This document shows, piece by piece, positions 21,362 to 30,458 of a stretch of DNA of 64,000 nt. Within the stretch, counting starts at the first letter, position 1; every line of letters begins with the position of its first letter. Below the pieces are notes generated by a model. That model had not been told where the DNA came from and did no database searches. It saw only the letters and a program-made list of their open reading frames with translations. Origin of the DNA: Pseudomonas sp. CAN1. GTDB lineage: Bacteria; Pseudomonadota; Gammaproteobacteria; Pseudomonadales; Pseudomonadaceae. The stretch lies in contig NZ_JASMRU010000002.1 of NCBI RefSeq assembly GCF_030462585.1, positions 310,001 through 374,000 of the forward strand, read 5' to 3'. The position numbers and the translations under genes were made by a program.

Positions 21362-22060
21362 TCAGGCATCGCGCAATTCGAAGCGAGGGAACAGGGAGTG
21401 CAGCTCTTGCCAGAGCTCGGGCGCGCCATGGGGCGCGGGTGTGGCGATCAGCTCGGGATCGAGCTGGCGCCCACTGCGGGCCAGTTGCACGACGAAGTTA
21501 TCCACACCCATCCCGCGCAACCGCGTGGCAAGCCGGCGCAACCTTTCCAGATCGAACAACTGCCAGTGCACGGTGGTGCGGCACTCATGCTCCACGCGGC
21601 TTTCCAGCAGTAGCTCCAGGCTGCGCCAGTTGGCCAGCCCGCTGCGTTTCACGCCGGTTGTAGCGTCCATGCCCTCGGCCAGCCCCTTCACGTCGAAGCC
21701 GACCCAGTCGGTCTGGGGCAACGCGCGGGCGAAGGCTTCCGGGCGGATGCCGGCGCTGTGCAGCCCGGCGCGAAAGCCCATCTCGCGCACCTGGGCCATG
21801 GCCTCGGGCAAGGCGTTCTGCAGGGTTGCCTCGCCGCCGCTGAACACCACCGCCTGCAAGAGGCCCTGGCGGCGCCGGAGGAAGGCGAGGATATCGTCCC
21901 AGTGAATTTCAGCTTCGCCCCGTGGCGGAATCAGCTCCGGGTTGTGGCAGTAGCGGCAGCGCCAGGCGCAGCCCTGGCAGAACAGCACGCAGGCGAGCAG
22001 GCCGGGGTAGTCGAGGGTGGTCAGGGGCACCAGGCCCCCGACCCTGAGCGTACTGCTCAT
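21362..22060 (-). CDS. nrdG: NrdG, anaerobic ribonucleotide reductase activating enzyme
   Basis: This radical-SAM enzyme installs the glycyl radical on NrdD. The 232-residue protein has the cluster motif C31-AWR-C35-RY-C38, preceded by LDYPGLLACVLFCQGC, and GGEA (VVFSGGEATLQ) for SAM binding. The ATG overlaps the stop of the small glycyl-radical ORF by four bases, so nrdD, that ORF and nrdG form one operon. Confidence 0.95.
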   Translation of the reverse strand: MSSTLRVGGLVPLTTLDYPGLLACVLFCQGCAWRCRYCHNPELIPPRGEAEIHWDDILAFLRRRQGLLQAVVFSGGEATLQNALPEAMAQVREMGFRAGLHSAGIRPEAFARALPQTDWVGFDVKGLAEGMDATTGVKRSGLANWRSLELLLESRVEHECRTTVHWQLFDLERLRRLATRLRGMGVDNFVVQLARSGRQLDPELIATPAPHGAPELWQELHSLFPRFELRDA

Positions 22061-22203
22061 CGCGCCTCTTGGAAGTGGCGGCGCTCGCGGTGCTCGGACT
22101 GCTTGCCGGCGTTGAAGGCCGACACCGGACGGTGATAACCCATCACGCGGGTCCAGACCTCGCAGCGCTGACGCTGGCTTTCGGGCAGTTGGTTGGCGGT
22201 CAT
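22057..22203 (-). CDS. nrdD: NrdD C-terminal glycyl-radical domain as a separate 48-residue protein
   Basis: This ORF encodes MTANQLPESQRQRCEVWTRV followed by MGYHRPVSAFNAGKQSEH and a short tail. The segment RVMGY with AFNAGKQ corresponds to the glycyl-radical loop normally at the end of NrdD (E. coli form, from memory: CGYLG with FNAGKQEE). The upstream nrdD lacks it. A strong site (AAAAGGAGC) precedes the ATG, the 40-bp gap to nrdD is out of frame, and the stop overlaps nrdG. It is therefore probably a second subunit that bears the radical, supplied in trans. Confidence 0.85.
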   Translation of the reverse strand: MTANQLPESQRQRCEVWTRVMGYHRPVSAFNAGKQSEHRERRHFQEAR

Positions 22204-22243
22204 CGGTAGTGCTCCTTTTGCGTGGATGAAAGGGAAAGGGGAA

Positions 22244-24259
22244 TCAGGCGCAGCAGCTCTTCGGTGCGGCCTTCTGCAGCGCGGCTTCGTCGCATTTCGG
22301 GCAGAACTCGTGTTCGCCGGCGAGGTAGCCGTGCACCGGGCAGATGGAGAAGGTCGGCGTCACCGTCAGGTAGGGCAGGCGGAAGCGCCCGAGGGCGGTG
22401 CGCACCAGGGTCTTGCAGGCCTCGGCGCTGGAGATGCGCTCGGCCATGTACAGGTGCAACACGGTGCCGCCGGTGTATTTGCATTGCAGGGCGTCCTGCA
22501 GTTCCAGCGCCTCGAACGGATCGTCGGTGAGGCCCACCGGTAGCTGCGAGGAGTTGGTGTAGTAGGGCGCCTCCGCCGAGCCGGCCTGGAGAATCTCCGG
22601 GTGGCGTTTGCGGTCCTCGCGGGCGAAGCGGTAGGTGGTGCCTTCGGCGGGCGTGGCTTCGAGGTTGTAGAGGTGCCCGCTGTCTTCCTGGAAACGCACC
22701 AGCTGTGCCCGTACGTGATCCAGCAGCTCCAGCGCCATCTGCCGGCCGACCTCGGTGTGCAGGCCTTCGCGGTCGTCGGTGAAGTTGCGCAGCATCTCGT
22801 GCAGGCCGTTCAAGCCGATGGTGGAGAAGTGGTTGCGCAGGGTGCCCAGGTAGCGCTTGGTGTAGGGATAGAGGCCGGCGTCCATGTGCTGCTGGATGAC
22901 CTTGCGTTTCACCTCCAGGCTGTCGAAGGCCAGCTCCAGCAGGTAGTCGAGCTGAGCATAGAGGCCGGCGGCGTCGCCGCGATGGCGATAGCCCAGGCGC
23001 GCGCAGTTGATCGTCACCACGCCCAGCGAGCCGGTCTGTTCCGCCGAGCCGAACAGCCCGTTGCCGCGCTTGAGCAGCTCGCGCACGTCCAGTTGCAGAC
23101 GACAGCACATGGAGCGCACCTGGTTGGGCTGCATGTCCGAGTTGAGGAAGTTCTGGAAGTACGGCAGGCCGTAACGCGCGGTCATCTCGAAGAGGCGCGT
23201 GGCGTTGTCGCTGTCCCAGGGGAAGTCGTGGGTGATGTTGTAGGTCGGGATCGGGAAGGTGAACACCCGGCCGTGGGCGTCGCCGGCCTGCATCACCTCG
23301 ATGTAAGCGCGGTTGATCAGGTCCATCTCGGCCTGCAGCTCGCCGTAGGCGAAGGGCATCTCGACGCCACCGACGTAGGGAATCTGCTCGCGCAGGTCTT
23401 CCGGGCAGACCCAGTCGAAGGTCAGGTTGGTGAAGGGCGTCTGGGTGCCCCAGCGCGACGGCACGTTGAGGTTATAGATGAACTCCTGCAGCGCCTGGCG
23501 CACCTGTTGATAACTCAGCCCGTCGTTGCGTACGTAGGGCGCCAGGTAGGTGTCGAAGGAGCTGAAGGCCTGGGCGCCGGCCCATTCGTTCTGCAGGGTG
23601 CCGAGGAAGTTGACCATCTGCCCCAGCGCGCTGGACAGGTGTTTCGGCGGCCCGGCCTCGACCCGCCCCGGCACGCCGTTCAGGCCCTCGCTGAGCAGCG
23701 TGCGCAGCGACCAGCCGGCGCAGTAGCCGGCGAGCATGTCGAGGTCATGGATGTGCAGGTCAGCCTCGCGGTGGGCGACGGCGATGCCCTCGCTGTACAC
23801 CTCGTCCAGCCAGTAGTTGGCGGTGACCTTGCCCGATACGTTGAGGATCAGCCCACCGAGGGAATAACCCTGGTTGGCGTTGGCGCGCACCCGCCAGTCT
23901 TCCCGCGACAGGTATTCGTTCATCGAGGCGGCGACGTCCACCAGGGTCTTGCGCTCGCGACGCAGGCGGCCGTGGCGCTCGCGGTAGACGATGTAGGCGC
24001 GGACGGTGGGGTAGTGGCCGGCTTCCATCAGGGCACGCTCGACCACGTCCTGCACCTGCTCGACATCGAGGTCGTTCTGCGCCGGCAGGCGCGCCAGCAC
24101 CTGGCGGGTCAGCTCCTGGGCGTGCAGCGCGGAGAACTCGCCGCTGGCCTCGCCGGCGGCGGCGATGGCGCGTTCGATCTTGCTCGGGTCGAAGGCGGCG
24201 GAGCTGCCGTTACGCTTGCGCAGGCTGCTGGGCAGAGAAGCAGTTCGGGATGGGGGCAT
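22244..24259 (-). CDS. nrdD: NrdD, class III anaerobic ribonucleoside-triphosphate reductase, large part
   Basis: The enzyme reduces NTPs to dNTPs without oxygen. The 671-residue protein has an N-terminal ATP-cone (LRKRNGSSAAFDPSKIERAI), the catalytic barrel and a C-terminal zinc site (CPVHGYLAGEHEFCPKC). It then stops after PKSCCA, without the glycyl-radical loop, which is in the next ORF. The ATG at 24259 is preferred; an ATG at 24295 would place the putative NrdR boxes inside the gene. Expression is likely induced under anoxia. Confidence 0.94.
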   Translation of the reverse strand: MPPSRTASLPSSLRKRNGSSAAFDPSKIERAIAAAGEASGEFSALHAQELTRQVLARLPAQNDLDVEQVQDVVERALMEAGHYPTVRAYIVYRERHGRLRRERKTLVDVAASMNEYLSREDWRVRANANQGYSLGGLILNVSGKVTANYWLDEVYSEGIAVAHREADLHIHDLDMLAGYCAGWSLRTLLSEGLNGVPGRVEAGPPKHLSSALGQMVNFLGTLQNEWAGAQAFSSFDTYLAPYVRNDGLSYQQVRQALQEFIYNLNVPSRWGTQTPFTNLTFDWVCPEDLREQIPYVGGVEMPFAYGELQAEMDLINRAYIEVMQAGDAHGRVFTFPIPTYNITHDFPWDSDNATRLFEMTARYGLPYFQNFLNSDMQPNQVRSMCCRLQLDVRELLKRGNGLFGSAEQTGSLGVVTINCARLGYRHRGDAAGLYAQLDYLLELAFDSLEVKRKVIQQHMDAGLYPYTKRYLGTLRNHFSTIGLNGLHEMLRNFTDDREGLHTEVGRQMALELLDHVRAQLVRFQEDSGHLYNLEATPAEGTTYRFAREDRKRHPEILQAGSAEAPYYTNSSQLPVGLTDDPFEALELQDALQCKYTGGTVLHLYMAERISSAEACKTLVRTALGRFRLPYLTVTPTFSICPVHGYLAGEHEFCPKCDEAALQKAAPKSCCA

Positions 24260-24269
24260 TAGCTTGATT

Positions 24270-24359
24270 CCACAACATGCTGTGTCTCGAATCATTCAAG
24301 ACAACAAGATGTTGTAGGAATCTAACGACATCCTCTGAAGGAAAATTGACCTCGGTCAA
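24270..24359 (-). promoter_or_regulatory. nrdD promoter region: candidate NrdR boxes and Anr/Dnr-type box
   Basis: TTGAC-CTCG-GTCAA at 24346-24359 matches the TTGAT-N4-ATCAA Anr/FNR pattern with one change per arm and is a perfect palindrome in its arms. Nearer the gene, 24270-24285 (CCACAACATGCTGTGT) fits the NrdR box at 12 of 16 positions by my count. A second, weaker palindrome (ACAACAAGATGTTGT, 24301-24315) lies about 30 bp away, near the usual NrdR spacing. Anaerobic activation plus NrdR repression fits the gene. Confidence 0.5.
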
Positions 24360-24481
24360 CGCCCGGTATCAGTCAATTTTTGCCATCGGAGGTATTGACC
24401 GCCGGCCAGCCCGAAAGCGTTGCGAATGAGATTCCTGACGGGCGAGCAGTGTTTCTTCAGGGGGGTGGCCGTAGCCGGCCG

Positions 24482-24551
24482 GTTCGCGAGCAAGCTCGCT
24501 CCTACGAAGAGCAGGCTGGTGTGCCGCTGTAGGAGCGAGCTTGCTCGCGAG
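24482..24551. repeat. REPIN, inverted GAGCGAGCTTGCTCGCGA arms
   Basis: CGCGAGCAAGCTCGCTCCTAC and GTAGGAGCGAGCTTGCTCGC face each other across about 30 bp. The element lies between nrdD and the MocR gene (24260-24587), a gap with no other feature besides the nrdD promoter. Confidence 0.9.
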
Positions 24552-24587
24552 CGGGAAGGTGCGCCAAACGAAAACCCTCCCCGGGGG

Positions 24588-26018
24588 TCAGCCCAGCAGA
24601 GGCGCCAGTCGCTCTGCCAGGCGCCCGGCGAGGTCTTCGTCGGTGACGTTGGTGAAGCTCATGAGCAGTGCCGGCTCCCGTCGTGCCTCCACGCACCAGG
24701 CGTTCAGCGCCTGCAGGCCGAGGCCTTCGGCGTGGGCTCGGCGGGCGACGGCCAGGTCGTCCTGGCGCAGCGTGCCAAGCAGATGCAGCCCGCCGGGCGT
24801 ATCGGCGAAACGCAGGTGTTCGCCGACACGCGCTTGCAGTGCGCTGCGCAGCCACTGGCGGCGCTGGGCGTACAGCGTGCGGGTGCGCTTGAGGTGGCGG
24901 GCGAAATGACCCTCCTGCATGAAGTCGCACAGGGTCGCCTGCAGCAGCTCCGCACAACCGGAAGGGAATACCTGCTGGGTGCGCACGAAGTCCTCCACCA
25001 GCTGCGCCGGGACGACCAGATAGCCCAGGCGCAGGGCCGGGTAGAGCACCTTGCTGAAGGTGCCGGTGTAGAGCACGCGGCCGGCGCGGTCGAGGCTCTT
25101 CAGTGCCGGCAATGGGAAGCCGGCGTAGCGATACTCGCTGTCGTAGTCGTCCTCGACTATCCAGGCGCCGCCGCTGGCCGCCCAGTCCAGCAGGGCCAGG
25201 CGGCGCGGCAGGCTGAGCGCGACTCCAGTAGGGCTCTGCTGCGATGGGGTGACCAGGGCGAAGCGTGCATCGGGCGCGCGGGCAATGCCGTCCTCCACGC
25301 GCAGGCCATCGGCGTCCACCGCGACTGGCACCGGTATTCCACCAGCGCGACGCAACAGCTCGCGGCCGCGCGGGTAGCCGGGGTCTTCGTGCCAGAAGCG
25401 CTGGCCGGGTTCGAGCAGGGTACGGCTGATCAGGTCCAGCGCGCCCTGGTAGCCGGCGCAGATGAACACCTGCGCGGGGTCGCAGACGATGCCGCGGGAA
25501 ATCCCCAGGTAGCCGGCGACGGCTTCGCGCAGCGGGCCGTAACCGCAGGGTTCCGGATAGGCCAGCATCGCCGCGCTCTGCTGGCGCACACGCCGCGCAC
25601 ACAGGCGCGCCCAGAGTGCGCGGGGGAAGGCGTCCAGGGCCGGCACGCCGAGCTGGAACGGCCGCAGGGTCGGGCCGTGGGCGATCAGGCCGGGCAGGCT
25701 GCGCTCCACCGTTGCCGGGGCCACCCGCAAAGCCGGCGCAGCGCTGGCGCGCCCGGCCAGTTGCGGCGATACCACGGTCCCCGCCGGCCCGCGTGCCAGC
25801 AGGTAACCCTCGCTGGTCAGCAACTGGTAGGCCAGCTCCACAGTGCCGCGTGCCACGCCCAGCTCGCCGGCCAGTCCGCGCACCGGCGGCACGCGTTCGC
25901 CCGGCCGCAAGGCGCCACGGCTGATCGCGTCGCGGAAGCGCTCGTACAGCTGGCGGTAGATCGGCAGCTCGTGGCTCGGGTCCAGTGGTTGGCGCAACGC
26001 GTCGATGGGCGCAGTCAT
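24588..26018 (-). CDS. MocR/PdxR-type transcriptional regulator (GntR + aminotransferase domain)
   Basis: A 476-residue protein. The N-terminal GntR winged helix (about 15-85: LPIYRQLYERFRDAI, GERVPPVRGLAGELGVARGT) is fused to a fold-type I aminotransferase-like domain that should bind PLP (IVEDDYDSEYRY, YTGTFSKVLYPALRLGY with the PLP lysine in FSK). Such regulators control vitamin B6, GABA or amino-acid genes, often divergently. Its divergent neighbour is cbpA, not an obvious PLP gene, so its target is unclear. The frame extends upstream to 26261 without family sequence. Confidence 0.9.
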   Translation of the reverse strand: MTAPIDALRQPLDPSHELPIYRQLYERFRDAISRGALRPGERVPPVRGLAGELGVARGTVELAYQLLTSEGYLLARGPAGTVVSPQLAGRASAAPALRVAPATVERSLPGLIAHGPTLRPFQLGVPALDAFPRALWARLCARRVRQQSAAMLAYPEPCGYGPLREAVAGYLGISRGIVCDPAQVFICAGYQGALDLISRTLLEPGQRFWHEDPGYPRGRELLRRAGGIPVPVAVDADGLRVEDGIARAPDARFALVTPSQQSPTGVALSLPRRLALLDWAASGGAWIVEDDYDSEYRYAGFPLPALKSLDRAGRVLYTGTFSKVLYPALRLGYLVVPAQLVEDFVRTQQVFPSGCAELLQATLCDFMQEGHFARHLKRTRTLYAQRRQWLRSALQARVGEHLRFADTPGGLHLLGTLRQDDLAVARRAHAEGLGLQALNAWCVEARREPALLMSFTNVTDEDLAGRLAERLAPLLG

Positions 26019-26281
26019 GGCCTTGGCGTTCTGTGAAGAGGTGAGGTGGATGACTATGCCATGACCGGCATCAAGTCGTCCCGCCAGCCCCGATGCAGGA
26101 TCAGCGTCTAGGCTTGCAGGCAGTGTTGAAAAGCGGGCGATGCGACTCCATCTGTGTTTGCACAACCCGCTTTTTCCACCTGTTCGCCTCGCAGTGCGCG
26201 CAGCGGCTCCGGCTGCCCGCGCGAATCCCCCGTGTCCCAGGCGCCGACAGGTCCAACGCATGTGAGGAGTGACCGCTACCG

Positions 26282-27250
26282 ATGGAATTCAAGGACTATT
26301 ACGCCGCGCTCGGGGTCGAACCCGAGGCCGACGAGAAGGCGATCAAGACCGCCTACCGCAAGCTCGCGCGCAAGTACCACCCGGACGTCAGCAAGGAGCC
26401 GGATGCCGAGACGCACTTCAAGGAAGTCTCCGAAGCCTACGAAGTGCTGAAGAGCCCGGAAAAGCGCGCCGAGTACGATGAACTGCGCAAGTACGGCGCC
26501 CAGGGCCCGCAGTTCGAGGCGCCGCCCGGCTGGCAGCCTCGCGGTGGTTTCGACGGACCGTCGCCGGGGCATGAGCAGGACTTCAGCGACTTCTTCGAGC
26601 AGATCTTCGGCGCCCGTGCCGGTGGCTCCCACGGTGGTTTCGGCGGTGCGCGCCAGCCGCAGGCCCACCGTGGCCAGGATGTGGAGATGGAAGTCCCGCT
26701 GTTCCTCGAAGAGAGCCTCTCCGGCGACAGCCGGCCGATCAGCTTCAGCCTGCCCAGCTTTGATGAGTACGGCCGCAAGCTGCCGCCGCAGAACAAGACG
26801 CTGAACGTGAAGATTCCCGTGGGCACCGCCGACGGCGAACGCATCCGCCTCAAGGGGCAGGGCGCGCCGGGCATCAACGGCGGGCCGGCGGGCGACCTGT
26901 ACCTGGCTATCCGCCTGGTGCCGCACCCGTTGTTCGACGTCGATGGTCGCGACCTGATCGTCACCGTGCCGGTGGCGCCCTGGGAGGCCGCGCTCGGCGC
27001 CAAGGTGGAAGTGCCCACCCTGAGTGGCCGGATCAACCTCGGCATCCCTGCCAACAGCCAGGCCGGCCAGCGCCTGCGCATCAAGGGCAAGGGCCTGCCG
27101 AACAAGGGCGAGGCCGCCGCCGGCGATCTCTATGCGGTGCTCAAGGTAGTGATGCCGAAGACGGCGGACGAAGCGACCCGCAAACTCTGGGAAGAACTGG
27201 CTGCCAAGGCGGCCTTCGACCCCCGTGCCGATTGGGGTAAACGCGCATGA
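26282..27250 (+). CDS. cbpA: CbpA, curved-DNA-binding DnaJ-like co-chaperone
   Basis: The 322-residue protein has an N-terminal J domain with HPD ([10 protein letters not shown] near residue 37), a Gly/Phe-rich linker and two DnaJ C-terminal substrate domains, but no zinc finger, as in CbpA. It acts with DnaK and binds curved DNA. The next gene, cbpM, overlaps by four bases and encodes its specific inhibitor. Confidence 0.95.
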   Translation: MEFKDYYAALGVEPEADEKAIKTAYRKLARKYHPDVSKEPDAETHFKEVSEAYEVLKSPEKRAEYDELRKYGAQGPQFEAPPGWQPRGGFDGPSPGHEQDFSDFFEQIFGARAGGSHGGFGGARQPQAHRGQDVEMEVPLFLEESLSGDSRPISFSLPSFDEYGRKLPPQNKTLNVKIPVGTADGERIRLKGQGAPGINGGPAGDLYLAIRLVPHPLFDVDGRDLIVTVPVAPWEAALGAKVEVPTLSGRINLGIPANSQAGQRLRIKGKGLPNKGEAAAGDLYAVLKVVMPKTADEATRKLWEELAAKAAFDPRADWGKRA

Positions 27251-27549
27251 CGACGACAGTGATGGTGGTGGACCTCGACGAGCTCTGCCAGTCGGTGAAC
27301 CTCCCCCGCGACGTGCTCGTCGAGATCGTCGAGGTGGGCATCGTGGAGCCCCGCGAACAGCGCGCCGGGCATTGGGTCTTCGATTACCAGGCGGTCAGCG
27401 TGGTGCGTCGCGCGGTGCGCCTGCGTCGCGAGTTCGAGCTGGACTGGCCGGGCATCGCTCTGGCGCTGCGCCTGCTGGACGAGGTGGACGAGTTGCGCGC
27501 GGAGAACCGCTATCTGCGCCAGCGCCTGGCGCGTTTGCTGGAGGATTAG
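27247..27549 (+). CDS. cbpM: CbpM, modulator of CbpA
   Basis: The 100-residue protein has a MerR-like helical fold ([23 protein letters not shown], then a leucine-rich C-terminus ending [10 protein letters not shown]). CbpM binds the J domain of CbpA and blocks its co-chaperone activity. The ATGA overlap with cbpA supports coupled translation. Confidence 0.92.
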   Translation: MTTTVMVVDLDELCQSVNLPRDVLVEIVEVGIVEPREQRAGHWVFDYQAVSVVRRAVRLRREFELDWPGIALALRLLDEVDELRAENRYLRQRLARLLED

Positions 27550-27556
27550 CCAGGCT

Positions 27557-28309
27557 TCACTGAATGGCGGCGGCGGCCTGGTCCAGCGGGATGAACTGCA
27601 CCAGGCCGAGGATGGGCGCTGCGAGGATGCCCTGTACGTAGTTGATGCCGGCTCGGCGCAGGCTTTCGTTGGACATCTGCGCCAGCAGCTCCAGGCGGCC
27701 GATCATGCGGCCGAACTCTCGCTCGAAGGACAGGTTGCGCCCCGCCGCGCTGAGCTCGTTGGACAGCAGCAGGGGCTGCCCCTGTCCGTCGGTGCGGCTG
27801 GCGAGCAGCCAGGCAGCCACCTCGATGTTCCAGGCGGCGTTGGCGGTCTTTTGCGAGTTCAGCCCGCTGAGCAGGTGCTGGGTGTCGGTGCCGCCGTAGA
27901 GCTCATAGAGCATGCTGCCGATCCCGTAGATCAGCGCACCGGCGCGGTCGCCGTTGTAGTCCGCGGCAAAGGCGAGGGACATCGCCTCGATGGATTTCCT
28001 GCCGCCCAGGCCGGGTAGCGGCCGCTCCTCGGTAATGGCGTCCATGACCTTCTGCCGCGCGTGCTCCAGGGTATCGGCGCCGGTCTTCTTCCATTCCCGC
28101 GGGTTGCGCTTGTAGAGCTTGTCCAGCAGCGTCGAAAGGCTTTCCAGGTTGTCCCGCATGGCCAGGTTGGCGGCGCGGTTGGCGTCGTTCTGCAGCATCT
28201 GGCCGCCGGAAAAGGCATCGCCTTGCACGTCTTTCTTCACCGGCGGTGAGGTACAGGCGGCGAGCAGGACAAGGCTGCAGAGGCAAAGGGCGAGTTGGCG
28301 CGGGAGCAT
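27557..28309 (-). CDS. conserved lipoprotein of unknown function
   Basis: The 250-residue protein starts with a lipoprotein signal (MLPRQLALCLCSLVLLAAC; the lipobox cysteine is near residue 19). It is largely helical. A hydrophobic C-terminal segment (VQGILAAPILGLVQFIPL) could touch the membrane. I do not recognise a domain. It is convergent with cbpM, whose stop lies 7 bp away. Confidence 0.8.
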   Translation of the reverse strand: MLPRQLALCLCSLVLLAACTSPPVKKDVQGDAFSGGQMLQNDANRAANLAMRDNLESLSTLLDKLYKRNPREWKKTGADTLEHARQKVMDAITEERPLPGLGGRKSIEAMSLAFAADYNGDRAGALIYGIGSMLYELYGGTDTQHLLSGLNSQKTANAAWNIEVAAWLLASRTDGQGQPLLLSNELSAAGRNLSFEREFGRMIGRLELLAQMSNESLRRAGINYVQGILAAPILGLVQFIPLDQAAAAIQ

Positions 28310-28472
28310 GGTCGGACCGGACGCGGCGAGCGGTCTTGAACCATGGCGCGCGAGGCGAGCCCGAACCAGTCGGATCGACGCAGGTTCCGGGCCTGCGCGG
28401 CAGCTTGCGACGGATTAGACAGATTGGCGGGGAAGAGCCAGACGCCGACACGGGCCGGCGCCTGGTTGCGGA

Positions 28473-29033
28473 TCAGCGCGGCTGGTTCTGCACGATCCAG
28501 GCGGAGAAGGCGTCGATGATGCTCTTCAGGAACGGCTGGGTCTTTTCCGACAGCTTGCCGGCTTCGTCGAAGAAGCCACCGGCGCCGCCCAGGTAGGCCT
28601 CGGGCTGCTGCAGGACCGGCATGTTGAGGAATACCAGCGACTGGCGCAGGTGGTGGTTGGCGCCGAAGCCGCCGATGGCGCCCGGCGATGCGCTGACCAC
28701 GGCGCATGGCTTGCCGTTCCAGGAGCTCTGGCCATAGGGGCGCGAGCCGACGTCGATGGCGTTCTTCAGTACGCCGGGCACCGATCGGTTGTATTCCGGG
28801 GTGACGAAGAGCACCGCGTCGGCGCGCTGCAGGCGGGAGCGGAAGGCCTGGTAGCTGGCCGGCGGATTGCCGGCATCGATGTCCTCGCTATATAGCGGCA
28901 GGTCGCCGATTTCGACGATTTCCAGCTTCAGGTTGGCCGGTGCCAGGTCGGCGAAAGCCTTGGCAATCTTGCGGTTCAGGGATTCCTTGCGCAGGCTGCC
29001 GACGACAACGGCAACATCGAAGACTTGGCTCAT
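28473..29033 (-). CDS. NADPH-dependent FMN reductase (ChrR/YieF-like)
   Basis: A 186-residue flavodoxin-like quinone/chromate reductase. It shows the FMN phosphate loop GSLRKESLNRK near residue 12 and the family motif TPEYNRSVPGVLKNAIDVGSR near residue 78. Such enzymes reduce quinones, chromate or azo compounds by two electrons. The ATG at 29033 is preceded by GGAG (reading TTTCCGAGGAGTCGCC). It is divergent from an epimerase-like gene. Confidence 0.92.
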   Translation of the reverse strand: MSQVFDVAVVVGSLRKESLNRKIAKAFADLAPANLKLEIVEIGDLPLYSEDIDAGNPPASYQAFRSRLQRADAVLFVTPEYNRSVPGVLKNAIDVGSRPYGQSSWNGKPCAVVSASPGAIGGFGANHHLRQSLVFLNMPVLQQPEAYLGGAGGFFDEAGKLSEKTQPFLKSIIDAFSAWIVQNQPR

Positions 29034-29216
29034 GGCGACTCCTCGGAAAAGGGTGATGTTGAGCCGTTTGTTATAGACGATGACGGTGACAATAGGGGGA
29101 CATGGGTCAAAGGACGCCAACCATGTCCCAGTCATTCGATCCGATCTTGGCTCTGTGGGGTAGGTCATTGCACGCCTAGATTGCGTCCATGTCCCCATCG
29201 TCCGTCCGAGGTTCCC

Positions 29217-29957
29217 ATGTGCATGAAAGTCTTCTTCGCCGGCGCCAGTGGCGCCATCGGCCAGCGCCTGTTGCCGCTGTTGCTGGAGCGCGGCTACGAG
29301 GTGCTGGCGATCAGTCGCTCGGCGGAGCGTGCCGCACGGCTGGAGGCTGCTGGCGCACGGGCGCTGGTGCTGGATGTGTTCGATGCGCAAGGCTTGCGCG
29401 AGGCGATGCTGGCCTTCCGGCCACGCTGGGTGATCCACCAGCTGACCGACCTGCCGGCGGGCCTGGACCCGGCGCAGATGCCGGCGGCGCAACCGCGCAA
29501 TGCCCGCCTGCGCCGCGAAGGCACCGCCAACCTGGTGGCCGCCGCGAGCGCCGCCGGTGCCGAGCGCCTGGTGGCGCAGAGCATCGCCTGGGCCTACCGC
29601 CCCGGCGAGCTGCCGCTGCATGAGGAGCAACCGCTCGACCTCGACGCCGAAGGGCCGCGCGCCATCAGCGTGGGCGGTGTGGTGGCGCTGGAATCCGCCG
29701 TGCTCGGCGCCGAGCCGCTGGAGGGCATCGTGCTGCGCTACGGCCGTCTCTACGGGCCGGGAACCGGCAGCGAGCTGGCCGACCCGCGCCTGGCCGTGCA
29801 CGTTGACGATGCTGCCCGCGCGGCCTTGTTGGCGCTGGAGTGGGGCGCGCGGGGGGCCTACAACATCGCCGAGCAGGACATCGAGGTCAGCTCGGCCAAG
29901 GCCCGTCACCGCCTCGGCTGGCAGCCGGGCTATCACCTGCCGGGAGTCCCGGCATGA
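29217..29957 (+). CDS. NAD(P)-dependent epimerase/dehydratase family (extended-SDR-like)
   Basis: A 246-residue protein with an N-terminal Rossmann motif (FFAGASGAIGQRLLPLL) and the segment SIAWAYRPGE in place of the usual YxxxK region. It resembles sugar-nucleotide epimerase-like proteins whose substrate is undetermined. CGAGG lies 5 nt before the ATG at 29217. Its stop overlaps the ATG of the cupin gene by four bases, and nat follows, so the three form an operon. Confidence 0.85.
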   Translation: MCMKVFFAGASGAIGQRLLPLLLERGYEVLAISRSAERAARLEAAGARALVLDVFDAQGLREAMLAFRPRWVIHQLTDLPAGLDPAQMPAAQPRNARLRREGTANLVAAASAAGAERLVAQSIAWAYRPGELPLHEEQPLDLDAEGPRAISVGGVVALESAVLGAEPLEGIVLRYGRLYGPGTGSELADPRLAVHVDDAARAALLALEWGARGAYNIAEQDIEVSSAKARHRLGWQPGYHLPGVPA

Positions 29958-30436
29958 ACCTCGCCAGCGCACTCGACTCGCGCGCGGTCGTGGCCCTGCT
30001 GGCGACCCTCTCGGCTGCTGCGTTGCTCTGGCAGCCCTGGTCGCGGCCGCAGGTGCAACTGGCCGAAGGGCACGCCCAGCACTCGGCCAGCGCTCGCCCG
30101 GCGACCCAGGTGTCGCGGCTGTCCTGCGAGCCCTTGGCGGACGTGCCCGGCAAGGTGGTCACCACGCTGCGGGTGGACTTCCCGCCGGGCGGCTTCACTC
30201 CGGCGCACCGCCATCCCGGCGCGGTCACCGCCATCGTCCTTGCTGGCCAGGTGCGCTCGCAGATGCAGGGCCTGCCGGCGCAGACTTACCACGCCGGTGA
30301 AACCTGGTTCGAGCCCAGCGGCGAGCTGCACCTGTTCGCCGAGAACCCCAGCGCCAGCACCCCAGCGCAGCTGCTGGCGGTGATTGTCAGCGATGAAGGC
30401 TGCGGCCCGCTGGTCATCCCCGAACCGAACCACTGA
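29954..30436 (+). CDS. membrane-anchored or secreted cupin protein
   Basis: The 160-residue protein has an N-terminal hydrophobic segment (VVALLATLSAAALLW) that is a signal or anchor, then a single cupin barrel with H85 and H87 in HRHP and a later HLFAEN histidine, likely metal ligands. Its start overlaps the epimerase gene by four bases, and nat lies 22 bp downstream. The substrate is unknown. Confidence 0.85.
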   Translation: MNLASALDSRAVVALLATLSAAALLWQPWSRPQVQLAEGHAQHSASARPATQVSRLSCEPLADVPGKVVTTLRVDFPPGGFTPAHRHPGAVTAIVLAGQVRSQMQGLPAQTYHAGETWFEPSGELHLFAENPSASTPAQLLAVIVSDEGCGPLVIPEPNH

Positions 30437-30458
30437 AAGACCGCGAAAGGAGACTCGC

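Noticed and set aside
22204-22246. nrdD stop as a readthrough or sequencing frameshift joining it to the small ORF
   Set aside because: The gap is 40 nt and out of frame, and the small ORF has its own strong ribosome-binding site; a programmed join is not needed. A sequencing error cannot be fully excluded.
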